This document shows, in pieces, positions 43,784 to 52,135 of a stretch of DNA of 64,000 nucleotides. Made by a program: the position numbers and the translations under genes. The notes below the pieces were generated by a model, which saw only the letters and a list, made by a program, of their open reading frames with translations, was not told where the DNA came from and searched no databases. How positions within the stretch are numbered: the stretch's first letter is position 1; every line of letters starts with the position of its first letter. This DNA is from Paracoccus alkanivorans (GTDB lineage Bacteria; Pseudomonadota; Alphaproteobacteria; Rhodobacterales; Rhodobacteraceae): NCBI RefSeq assembly GCF_003697785.1, contig NZ_QOKZ01000003.1, positions 1 to 64,000 of the forward strand. The letters are read 5' to 3'.

Positions 43784-46544
43784 GTGCGGCCTCCTTGATG
43801 GCGGCACGCAGCCGGGCGGGCGTGGCCGGCACCTCGGTCAGACGTATTCCGGTTGCGTCCTTGATGGCGTTCAGCAGCGCGGGCGCGGTCGGGATCAGCA
43901 CATGCTCGCCAAGCCCCTTGGCGCCATAAGGTCCATGTGCGTCCGGCTCTTCGATGATCAGGGTTTCCACCGGGGGCATGTCGCCGATCGTCGGGATCAG
44001 GTAATCGTGCAGGTTCTCGGTTCGGCCAGGAAGATATTCCTCCATCAGCGCCATGCCCAGCCCCTGCGCGATGCCGCCCTGAACCTGCCCCTCGACCAGC
44101 ATCGGGTTGATCGCCTTGCCGACATCATGCGCGGCGACGAACTTGAGCGGCTTCACCGTTCCAAGGGCGATATCCACCTCGACCACGGCAAGATGTGCAG
44201 CATAACCGAACTGCGCATAAGGCACGCCCTGTCCGTTCTCGTCCAGCGCCCTGGCCGGAGGATCGTAGGTTTCTTCAGCGCGCAGCACATAGCCCTCGGC
44301 ATCAACCGGAAGCCCGGCGAGATCAAGCTCATGCGCGACATTCCCGTCGATAACACGAATATCCTCCCCGGCAAATTCGATCCGGGCTTCGTCTCCGGCA
44401 TTGACACGCTTGAGGATATCCCCGCGCAAAACCTCTCCGGCCAGGCGGGCGGCATTGCCGGAAACATAGGTCTGGCGCGAGGCAGAGGTCTTGCCCGCGT
44501 CCGGGGTGACATCGGTATCCGCGCCGATCAGGGTAAGCAGATGCACCGGCACGCCAAGAGCGGTCGCAAAGATCTGCGGCACCACCGTATTGGCTCCCTG
44601 TCCGATATCCATCGCCCCCTGATGCAGCACGACCGAACCATCAGGGCGGATGCCCGCCTTGATGGTCGAGGGGTTGGGCAAGGAGGTATTGCCGCATCCA
44701 TACCATCCCGCCGCGATCCCGACACCGCGCCGAAACTTCGGATCACCGGCATTATGTGCCCGCGCGGCCGCGCGTTCGGCATGCCAGGCGGGGCGCAGCG
44801 CCTCCAGGCAAGCCCCGATCCCGACTCCCTGCTCAAAGACCTGCCCGCAGACTGTTGGCACACCGTTTTTCAGGGCGTTCAGGATACGGAATTCAAGCCG
44901 GTCCATGCCCAGCCTGTCGGCCAGTTCGTCGAACAGGCTCTCTTGCGCAATGGCCGATTGGGGGACACCAAAGCCACGGAATGCTCCGGCAGGCGGGCAA
45001 TGTGTATGGATGCCTGCGGATTCTGCCCGGTAATCGGTGATCCGGTAAGGTCCCGAGGCATGCACCGGAACCCGGTTCGCCACGGTCGGCCCCCAGCTTG
45101 CATAGGCACCGGTGTTGAAAACTCCCCGAAAATCGAACCCCTTGATGCGCCCGTCCTTGTCCGCACCGATCTTTAGCGTGATCTCTGCGGGGTGGCGCTT
45201 GGTGGTCGATTGCATCGATTCCGTGCGCGAATAGGTCAGCCGCACGGGCCTGCCGGTTTTCAACGCCGCAAGCGCCAGGTAAGGCTGCACCGACAGATCC
45301 AGCTTGGAACCGAAGCCACCGCCCACGCCGGTCGGAACGATGCGGATATCGTTCCGGCTCATACCCAGGATGATCTCGAGCGCATCCAGATCCATGACCG
45401 GAGCCTGCGTGCAGGCATGCACCTCGATCCGGCCATCGCGGATTTCGGCGAAACCGGCCTCGGGCTCGATATAGGCATGTTCGACAAAGCCGGTGCGAAA
45501 CCGGCCCTCGACAGTTACATCCGCCTCGGCCAGGGCCGTGGCCGCATCGCCGCAGCGGACCAAGCCGCCGCACATCCGGTTGCCCTCGCGCCCCTCGTGC
45601 AATTGCACGGCATCCGGAGCCTGCGCCTCGGCCACGGATTGCATCGCTGGCAATTCCTGCCATGTAACCGGGAAGCTTTCGGGATCGAAACGGCGCATAG
45701 CCGCAGATGTTCCGATCACGGCTGCCACCGCCTCGCCGCGAAAGCGGGTCTCGACCTCGGCAAAGACCGGCTGATCGGCAAAGGCGGGGATCACGCCAAA
45801 GCGGTTCTCGCCCGGCACATCGGCATATGTCAGCACTGCCTCGACCCCCGGCGTATCGGCCACCCACCCCGCCAGATCGCCAAGAGTGAACCGCGCACGG
45901 GGGTAAGGCGAACGGATGATCCGCAGCACCAGCGCATCGGCGGGGGCCACGTCGTCACCAAACGCCTCGCTTCCGTCAACCTTGCCCGCGCCGTCGAGCC
46001 GCCGAATGGCAGCGCCGGCATGGCCGTCATCGACTGCCATGTTCTCTGCCGCCGCAGCACGAGTCTCGCCCGCCGCCACGACCGCATCAATGATCTTGCG
46101 ATAACCGGTGCAGCGACAAAGAACGCCCCCAAGCGCGTCTTCGACCTGCTGCGCATCCGGCCGGGATACCCGCCGCAGCAACGCCACCGCCGAAACGATC
46201 ATCCCCGGCGTGCAAATCCCGCATTGTGCAGCACCGTGGTCAAGGAAACAGCCTGCCAGACGCAGGGCATCGGCATCCGTTCCAGCCAGCCCCGCCAGCG
46301 TCTCGACCTGGCGGCCCTCTGCCTGTTGTGTCGGGGTCAGGCATGCGCAGACCGGTTCGCCGTCGATCAGGACGGTACAGGCTCCGCAATCTCCGGCATT
46401 GCAGCCGACCTTGACATCGCGCCGCCCAAGGCGCTCGCGCAGACTATCCGACAGCCGCTCTCCCACATCCGGGTTCACGCCAACGGGTTCCGCGTTCAAC
46501 CGGAAACGGGTCATGGCGTCGACAACCGGATTATCCATTTGCAT
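43773..46544 (-). CDS. Nicotinate-dehydrogenase-like molybdenum hydroxylase, fused [2Fe-2S] and Mo-cofactor chain
   Basis: 923 residues of the xanthine dehydrogenase family. The N-terminal domain holds both 2Fe-2S clusters: C48/C53/C56/C68 (GCNAGDCGACTVL) and C108/C111/C143/C145 (CGICTPG, CRCTGY). From about 175 the Mo-binding domain follows, with GVGGGFGSKLD, AFRGFGVPQS, GAMDIGQGANTVV and the active-site glutamate in GAKGLGEHV. The electron-transfer and Mo domains are normally separate genes; this layout resembles Desulfovibrio MOP. It would hydroxylate nicotinate at C6. Starts at 46544 or 46538 overlap the FAD-subunit gene. Substrate assignment rests on the hnr and ena context. Confidence 0.82.
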   Translation of the reverse strand: MQMDNPVVDAMTRFRLNAEPVGVNPDVGERLSDSLRERLGRRDVKVGCNAGDCGACTVLIDGEPVCACLTPTQQAEGRQVETLAGLAGTDADALRLAGCFLDHGAAQCGICTPGMIVSAVALLRRVSRPDAQQVEDALGGVLCRCTGYRKIIDAVVAAGETRAAAAENMAVDDGHAGAAIRRLDGAGKVDGSEAFGDDVAPADALVLRIIRSPYPRARFTLGDLAGWVADTPGVEAVLTYADVPGENRFGVIPAFADQPVFAEVETRFRGEAVAAVIGTSAAMRRFDPESFPVTWQELPAMQSVAEAQAPDAVQLHEGREGNRMCGGLVRCGDAATALAEADVTVEGRFRTGFVEHAYIEPEAGFAEIRDGRIEVHACTQAPVMDLDALEIILGMSRNDIRIVPTGVGGGFGSKLDLSVQPYLALAALKTGRPVRLTYSRTESMQSTTKRHPAEITLKIGADKDGRIKGFDFRGVFNTGAYASWGPTVANRVPVHASGPYRITDYRAESAGIHTHCPPAGAFRGFGVPQSAIAQESLFDELADRLGMDRLEFRILNALKNGVPTVCGQVFEQGVGIGACLEALRPAWHAERAAARAHNAGDPKFRRGVGIAAGWYGCGNTSLPNPSTIKAGIRPDGSVVLHQGAMDIGQGANTVVPQIFATALGVPVHLLTLIGADTDVTPDAGKTSASRQTYVSGNAARLAGEVLRGDILKRVNAGDEARIEFAGEDIRVIDGNVAHELDLAGLPVDAEGYVLRAEETYDPPARALDENGQGVPYAQFGYAAHLAVVEVDIALGTVKPLKFVAAHDVGKAINPMLVEGQVQGGIAQGLGMALMEEYLPGRTENLHDYLIPTIGDMPPVETLIIEEPDAHGPYGAKGLGEHVLIPTAPALLNAIKDATGIRLTEVPATPARLRAAIKEAAHAQ

Positions 46545-47370
46545 CCGCTGCCTTGCAGACAGCCCTTCTGATCTGTTCGCCGACTGCTTCCATACGGAAG
46601 GCGGCATCCGCCCTGACATCCGAAATTGGCGCCAGTTCGGCGAGGTGATGCGGTTCCACGACGATTGCATCGGGAATTTGCCCAAGCAGATCATCCTCCA
46701 GCGCCGTCAGACGAAGCGCCACTGGCGAGCAGGCCCCGACGGCAACGCGGGCAAAATCGATTCTGCCGGAAGCATCGCAACCGATGACGACCGCTGTCAT
46801 CGTGATCGAGATCACCAGATATTTGCGGCTGCCGAGCTTCTCGAACGCCCCCCGGGCATGCGAAGGCGGTAACGGAAGATGCAGCGCAGTCACCAGTTCC
46901 GCAGCCCGCAACGCGGTTTGCCGGGGACCTTTGATGAAACTGGCCAAGGGCATTTGGCGGGTTCCATCCGGTCCCGCAAGCTCGACCTTGGCCCCAAGCG
47001 TCAGCAATGGCGGAACACCATCCGCTGCTGGTGAGGCATTACAAATATTGCCAGCGATGGTGCCGGCATTCTGAATCTGCAAGCTCCCGACCTCTCGTCC
47101 GGCCGCCTGAAGCCCGGCAAAGGCGGCGGGCAGATCGGCGTGGACAATATCGCTCCAGCGGGTCGCCGCCCCGATGCGGATCCCGTCGCCGACACGCGTG
47201 ATTCCCGTCAGTCCGGAAATGCGGGTCACATCGAGAATGTCGTCCGGCAGCGGTCCGGAAACGCGGGAAGGATAGAAATCGGTGCCGCCCGCAACGATAT
47301 TGACGTCCCGCACGGCCATCAGCCCGATGGCTTCCCCCAACTCTGTTGGAACGAAATAGCTCACTCGCAC
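46531..47370 (-). CDS. FAD-binding subunit of the nicotinate-dehydrogenase-like molybdenum hydroxylase
   Basis: 279 residues, CoxM/FAD_binding_5 type. The FAD loops are AGGTDFYP near residue 28 and NAGTIAGNICNASPAADG near 102-119. It passes electrons from the 2Fe-2S/Mo chain to an acceptor. The frame opens with GTG 47370; GTG 47364 has a better-spaced AGGGG. It is the first gene of the long minus-strand operon and follows the promoter with the TTCGTATGC-type site. Confidence 0.88.
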   Translation of the reverse strand: MRVSYFVPTELGEAIGLMAVRDVNIVAGGTDFYPSRVSGPLPDDILDVTRISGLTGITRVGDGIRIGAATRWSDIVHADLPAAFAGLQAAGREVGSLQIQNAGTIAGNICNASPAADGVPPLLTLGAKVELAGPDGTRQMPLASFIKGPRQTALRAAELVTALHLPLPPSHARGAFEKLGSRKYLVISITMTAVVIGCDASGRIDFARVAVGACSPVALRLTALEDDLLGQIPDAIVVEPHHLAELAPISDVRADAAFRMEAVGEQIRRAVCKAADANG

Positions 47371-47396
47371 CCCTGCTGCTGGCTGATTATTATTCG

Positions 47397-47411
47397 TTCG
47401 TATGCAAATGA
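47397..47411. promoter_or_regulatory. TTCGTATGC-type operator at the dehydrogenase promoter
   Basis: TTCGTATGCAAATGA is nearly the same as TTCGTATACATATGA at 33809 and contains an imperfect palindrome with a TGCA centre. It overlaps the -10 element (ATGATA on the plus strand, 47408-47413), the expected place for a MarR repressor. Confidence 0.6.
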
Positions 47412-47437
47412 TAGGAGGACGGGTTTTCGCTTGTCAA
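47408..47437 (-). promoter_or_regulatory. Promoter of the nicotinate dehydrogenase operon
   Basis: On the minus strand, TTGACA (plus 47432-47437), an 18-base spacer and TATCAT (plus 47408-47413). It is a good sigma-70 type match about 38 bases upstream of the GTG start. Confidence 0.6.
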
Positions 47438-47543
47438 CGAATTTTATGATCGGCACCACATCCGAATGCCGATCCGTTGTCGCGCAGAAAATCCGCAGCG
47501 ACGGCCATCGCATGGCACCCCGGCAAATCCACCGCCGCTTTGG

Positions 47544-49580
47544 TCAAAGCCCCCGAGTCAGGCGCAATGCGTCATAGATCGCTGCATGGGTGTTGCGAGA
47601 GGAAACGGCGTCGCCAATCCGGAACAACTGGAAACCGCCTTCCGGATTCGATGTGACAGTCTGTGGCGCCATGGCCGTGAGAGCGGCGATATCCACCTCT
47701 CCCAAATTCGAGGAGAACGGCCTGAGTTCGAAATAGAGATCGTCCAGCGGAACCGTCCCGTTGTTGACGACGACCTGATCGACCTCCCGAAAGCGGGTTA
47801 CCTCGCCGTAATCGCTACCCAACTCCGCTAGCAGGCCGTTGCCCTTGCGGATCACCGATTTCAGGCGCCAGGTCACGGTAAAATGCGCGTCCAGCGTTTG
47901 CAGGCTGCGCATATATGGCGTGAGGTTCATCGCCATGACCTCGGGCGCGAAACTGCGGTCGGGGGTCACGATCTCCACCCTCGCGCCGGTCGCCGCGATC
48001 ACCTCGGCCGCCTGAAGCCCGGCATGGTCGCCCGCGTTGTCGAACACCAGGACCGAGCGGCCGGGCTGGGCATCACCCGCAAGGATATCCCATGCCGTGA
48101 CGGTGAACTCCTCCCCGCTCCGCAAGGGAACCTGATGCGGCAGTCCCCCGGTCGCGATAATAACGACATCAGGGTTTTCCGCAGTGACCGTGCCGGCATC
48201 CGCAAGGCTGTTGAAATGGAACCGCACCCCCCGGCGCGCGCATTCAGACATCCGCCATTCGATGATCGAGATCATCTCGCGCCGGCGGATCGATTGTGCT
48301 GTCAGCCGGATTTGCCCGCCGGCATCCTTGGCAGCCTCATGCACGATCACCTCATGCCCTCGTTCGGCGGCGACGCGCGCCGCCTCCATCCCTGCAGGTC
48401 CGGCCCCCACGATCACCACCCGGCGCGGCACCAGGGCGGGCTGGATCGCATGGGGCATGAACAATTCGCGCCCGGTCGAGGGATTATGGATGCAGAGCGC
48501 ATCCGCGCCCTGAAAGCGGCGGTCAAGGCAGTAATTGGCCCCGACGCAGGGCCGTATGTCATTCTCGCGGCCGGCGATGACCTTGCGGACAATATCAGGA
48601 TCGGTGAAATGCGCGCGGGTCATGCCCACCATGTCCACCTTGCCCGCCGAAATGGCATGGCGCGCCGTCGCCAGATCGGGAATCTTGGCGGCGTGGAAAA
48701 CCGGAAAACGCGTCGCGGCACGGATCTCTCCCGCCAGATCCAGATGCGGCGCGTTGCGCATCCCCTGCACGGGAATCATGTCGGTCAGCCCGGCATCGTC
48801 ATCGATATGTCCGCGCGTGACATTCAGGAAATCCACCAGTCCGCTGTCCTTCAGGCGGTGCGAGATCTCCAGCCCCTCGGCCGGATCGATGCCATCGGCG
48901 GCATTCTCGTCCCCGGCATAGCGGATGCCCAGAAGAAAATCCTCGCCCACCCGCTTGCGCGCCTCGGACAGGACCTCGAATGTCAGGCGCAGCCGGTTGT
49001 CCAGCGAGCCGCCATAGGCTCCATCCAGCATGTTCGAGCGCGGCGACCAGAACTGGTCCAGAAGGTGCCCGGTCGCGATGAACTCCACCCCGTCCAGCCC
49101 AGCCTCCTTCATCCGTTCGGCAGCATCGGCGTAATCCTGCACGATCCGCCTGATATCCCAGTCCTCGGCCAGTTTGGGCGCGCCGCGATGCGATATTTCA
49201 CGCTCGTGGCTGGCGGAAACCGTGGGTAGCCAATCACCCTTGTCCCACCGGGTGCGGCGGCCGTGATGGGTCAGCTGGATCATCACCGCCGTTCCATGCT
49301 CGTGACATTCATCGGCAAGCTTGCGCATCCAGCCGGTGATCTCGTCGCGATATGCCTGCACCCCGCCAGCAGATGGCGGGCTGTCCAGCCCGACGGCGGC
49401 AGAGCCGATCGTCATGGTCAGCCCGGCCCCGCCCTTCGCACGCGCCACGTGATAGGCACGGTAACGGTCTTTCGGCAGCCCATCCTCTGCATAACCCGGC
49501 TCATGCGCAGTCACGAGAATACGGTTCTTCAGCCGCAGGTTCTTGATCTGGAGCGGTTGCAGCAGCGGATCTGATGACAT
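47544..49580 (-). CDS. Old-yellow-enzyme/FAD fusion flavoprotein of the DgcA / N-methylproline demethylase type
   Basis: 678 residues. An FMN TIM barrel (about 1-335) is followed by an Fe-S linker and a Rossmann FAD/NAD domain (VVIVGAGPAGMEAARVAAERG). The Fe-S motif reads RPCVGANYCLDRRFQGADALC: the second cysteine of the usual CxxCxxxCx11C is Ala, as in demethylases of dimethylglycine or N-methylproline catabolism as I recall them. It may N-demethylate a betaine-type or N-methylated substrate. ATG 49580 has GGGAAAA upstream; an earlier ATG at 49613 is possible. It ends the operon that starts with the aldehyde dehydrogenase at 53599. Confidence 0.78.
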   Translation of the reverse strand: MSSDPLLQPLQIKNLRLKNRILVTAHEPGYAEDGLPKDRYRAYHVARAKGGAGLTMTIGSAAVGLDSPPSAGGVQAYRDEITGWMRKLADECHEHGTAVMIQLTHHGRRTRWDKGDWLPTVSASHEREISHRGAPKLAEDWDIRRIVQDYADAAERMKEAGLDGVEFIATGHLLDQFWSPRSNMLDGAYGGSLDNRLRLTFEVLSEARKRVGEDFLLGIRYAGDENAADGIDPAEGLEISHRLKDSGLVDFLNVTRGHIDDDAGLTDMIPVQGMRNAPHLDLAGEIRAATRFPVFHAAKIPDLATARHAISAGKVDMVGMTRAHFTDPDIVRKVIAGRENDIRPCVGANYCLDRRFQGADALCIHNPSTGRELFMPHAIQPALVPRRVVIVGAGPAGMEAARVAAERGHEVIVHEAAKDAGGQIRLTAQSIRRREMISIIEWRMSECARRGVRFHFNSLADAGTVTAENPDVVIIATGGLPHQVPLRSGEEFTVTAWDILAGDAQPGRSVLVFDNAGDHAGLQAAEVIAATGARVEIVTPDRSFAPEVMAMNLTPYMRSLQTLDAHFTVTWRLKSVIRKGNGLLAELGSDYGEVTRFREVDQVVVNNGTVPLDDLYFELRPFSSNLGEVDIAALTAMAPQTVTSNPEGGFQLFRIGDAVSSRNTHAAIYDALRLTRGL

Positions 49581-49631
49581 TGCCGGTTTTCCCTGTGGCT
49601 GACGCGTTGCCATTGCCCTTTCACTCGGCGC

Positions 49632-51068
49632 TTACAGTCCCCCGAAATGAAAAGCCTTGGTTTCCAGATATTCCTCGATCCCCTCACGGGCGCCTTCGCG
49701 ACCCAATCCCGACGCCTTGACCCCGCCAAAGGGCGACACCTCGTGACTGATCGCCCCGGTATTCAACCCGACCAGCCCGAATTCCAGCGCCTCGCCGACA
49801 CGGAAGGCACGGGCCATGTCGGTGGTGTAGAAATAGGCGGCAAGACCAAAGGGCGTGCCATTGGCGATCCGCAAGGCTTCTTCCTCGGTCTCGAAGCGGA
49901 AAATCGGCGCAACCGGACCGAAGGTTTCCTCATCGGCCAGCCGCATGCCCGTGTCGGCACCGGACAGCACCATCGGATCGGCATAACCCGCAGGCAGGTC
50001 ACGGCTCCGCGTGGTGCGCATTGCCCCCTTGGCCAGGGCATCCGTCACATGGGTAGTAATCTTGTCGATGGCAGCATTGTTGATCATCGGGCCGATCTCG
50101 ACGCCGTCCTCGGTGCCCGGCCCGACCCGCAGCGCATCGACGCGGGCGGTCAGAGCCGCCACAAAGGCATCATGGATGCCCGATTGCACCAGCAACCGGT
50201 TCGCGCAAACGCAGGTCTGCCCGCCATTGCGGAATTTCGAGGCCATGGCTCCTTCGACCGCAGCCTCCAGATCGGCATCGTCGAACACGATGAAGGGCGC
50301 ATTGCCACCAAGTTCCAGCGACAGTTTCTTCAGCGTCGGCGCGCATTGCTCGGCCAGCATCGCACCGACCCGGGTGGAGCCGGTAAAGGACAGTTTACGC
50401 ACCACCGCGCTGCCGGTCAGCGTGGCCCCAATCGCCTCGGGCCGCCCGGTGAGGATGTTGATCACCCCTTTCGGAATCCCCGCCCGTTCGGCCAGAACGC
50501 CAAGAGCGAGCGCAGAATAGGGGGTAAAGTCCGAGGGCTTGATGACCATGGTGCAGCCTGCGGCAAGGCCGGGCGCGACCTTGCGGGTAATCATCGCATT
50601 GGGGAAATTCCACGGCGTGATGATCGCACAGACCCCGACCGGTTCCTTCATGGCAAAGATCTTCTTGCCCGGTACCGGAGAGGGAATGATCGCCCCGTTG
50701 ATCCGCCGCGCCTCTTCGGCGAACCAGCGCACGAAGGACGCGCCATAAAGGATCTCGCCGCGCGCCTCCTGCAGCGGCTTGCCCTGCTCGGCGGTCAGGA
50801 TCCGTGCCAGATCCTCGGCATGATCCAGCATGAGCTGATACCAGCGCATCAACAGATCGGCACGTTCGGCATGGGTGCGGGCCCGCCAATCCTTCATCGC
50901 CGCTTCGGCGGCGGCGATTGCCTCGGTGGTTTCGGCGGCAGAGCAATCAGGCATGTGCCCCAGGGTCTTGCCCGTGGCCGGATCCGTCACCTCCATATCG
51001 GGGCGCGAGATCCATTGCCCGCCGATCAGGGCTGCCTGCCGGAAAAGATCGGGATCGTCGAGTTTCAT
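49632..51068 (-). CDS. NAD(P)-dependent semialdehyde dehydrogenase (GabD type)
   Basis: 478 residues of the aldehyde dehydrogenase superfamily, closest in pattern to succinate/glutarate semialdehyde dehydrogenases. The N-terminal GGQWISRPD start, TPWNFPNAMITRK, catalytic Glu in LELGGNAPFIVF and catalytic Cys in NGGQTCVCANR are present. With the nicotinate genes nearby, glutarate semialdehyde (from 2-formylglutarate) is an attractive substrate. Succinate semialdehyde is equally possible from sequence. It follows the TtuC-like gene by 2 bases and precedes the OYE-type gene. Confidence 0.87.
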   Translation of the reverse strand: MKLDDPDLFRQAALIGGQWISRPDMEVTDPATGKTLGHMPDCSAAETTEAIAAAEAAMKDWRARTHAERADLLMRWYQLMLDHAEDLARILTAEQGKPLQEARGEILYGASFVRWFAEEARRINGAIIPSPVPGKKIFAMKEPVGVCAIITPWNFPNAMITRKVAPGLAAGCTMVIKPSDFTPYSALALGVLAERAGIPKGVINILTGRPEAIGATLTGSAVVRKLSFTGSTRVGAMLAEQCAPTLKKLSLELGGNAPFIVFDDADLEAAVEGAMASKFRNGGQTCVCANRLLVQSGIHDAFVAALTARVDALRVGPGTEDGVEIGPMINNAAIDKITTHVTDALAKGAMRTTRSRDLPAGYADPMVLSGADTGMRLADEETFGPVAPIFRFETEEEALRIANGTPFGLAAYFYTTDMARAFRVGEALEFGLVGLNTGAISHEVSPFGGVKASGLGREGAREGIEEYLETKAFHFGGL

Positions 51069-51070
51069 GG

Positions 51071-52117
51071 TCAGACCTCCAGCGTGGCGATCACGGCATC
51101 GGTGATCTGTGTCGTCGAATGGGAACCGGGGCGGATACCGATGCCTTGCCGTGTGGCGGCCTCGATAGCGCTCAGGATATCGGCGGCTGCCCCCGCTTCG
51201 CCCAGATGGTCGAGCATCATCGCCCCGGACCAGATCGCCGCAATCGGATTGGCGATACCCTGCCCGGCGATATCGGGGGCAGAGCCATGCACCGGCTCGA
51301 ACATCGAGGGGCCGGAGCCGTCGGGGCAGATATTGGCCGAGGCCGCAAAGCCCAACCCTCCCTGGATCGCCGCGCCCAGATCGGTCAGGATATCCCCGAA
51401 CAGGTTCGAGGCCACCACCACATCAAGGCTTTCCGGCGCCATCACCATCTTTGCAGCCATGGCGTCGATATGCATCTGGCTGACCGTCACCTCGGGGTAT
51501 TCGGCGGCAAGCTGCCGCGTCATCTCGTCCCAGAACACCATCGAATATTTCTGTGCGTTGGATTTCGTCACCGAGGTCAGATGCCCGCGCCGCGCCCGGG
51601 CCTGCTCGAATCCGAAACGCAGGATGCGCTCTACCCCGGCGCGGGTAAAGACCGAGGTCTCCACCGCGACCTCGTTCTCCTTGCCCTGGTGAACGCGCCC
51701 CCCGGCGCCGGAATACTCGCCCTCTGTATTCTCGCGGATGCACAGGATATCGAAGCCCTCGGCCTTCAGCGGCCCTTCGATACCCGGCAACAGCCGGTGC
51801 GGGCGGATATTGGCATATTGGTTGAAGGCCTTGCGGATCGGCAGCAGCAGCCCATGCAGCGAAACCGCATCCGGCACCGTTTCCGGCCAGCCCACCGCAC
51901 CCAGATAGATGGCGTCAAAACGGCGCAGGGTCTCGATTCCGTCGCCGGGCATCATCGCGCCATTGTCCAGATAGTATTGACACGACCAGGGAAAGGTTTC
52001 ACAGGCCAGCGCGAATTCATGCCGTCTTGCAGCGGCCTCGATCACCTGCATTGCGGCCTTGGTAACATCGACGCCGATCCCGTCCCCCGGAATCAAGGCA
52101 AGCTTGTAGGTCTTCAT
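51071..52117 (-). CDS. Tartrate / D-malate dehydrogenase-type beta-decarboxylating dehydrogenase (TtuC family)
   Basis: 348 residues, isocitrate/isopropylmalate dehydrogenase fold. It uses NAD and a divalent metal to oxidise and often decarboxylate a 2-hydroxy acid. Landmarks are IPGDGIGVDV, the TtuC-type RENTEGEYSGAGG, the catalytic Lys in TSVTKSNAQKYS, and the metal/NAD segments NLFGDILTDLGAAIQGG and EPVHGSAPDIAGQGIANP. The start MKTYKLALIPG at 52117 was used; 52129 adds only four residues. Its role in this catabolic operon is unclear. Confidence 0.87.
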   Translation of the reverse strand: MKTYKLALIPGDGIGVDVTKAAMQVIEAAARRHEFALACETFPWSCQYYLDNGAMMPGDGIETLRRFDAIYLGAVGWPETVPDAVSLHGLLLPIRKAFNQYANIRPHRLLPGIEGPLKAEGFDILCIRENTEGEYSGAGGRVHQGKENEVAVETSVFTRAGVERILRFGFEQARARRGHLTSVTKSNAQKYSMVFWDEMTRQLAAEYPEVTVSQMHIDAMAAKMVMAPESLDVVVASNLFGDILTDLGAAIQGGLGFAASANICPDGSGPSMFEPVHGSAPDIAGQGIANPIAAIWSGAMMLDHLGEAGAAADILSAIEAATRQGIGIRPGSHSTTQITDAVIATLEV

Positions 52118-52135
52118 CTGTCTCTCCACGGGTCT

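Noticed and set aside
47544..49580. Assignment as 2,4-dienoyl-CoA reductase
   Set aside because: The Fe-S motif and catabolic neighbours fit the demethylase-like subfamily better, and no fatty-acid genes are nearby.
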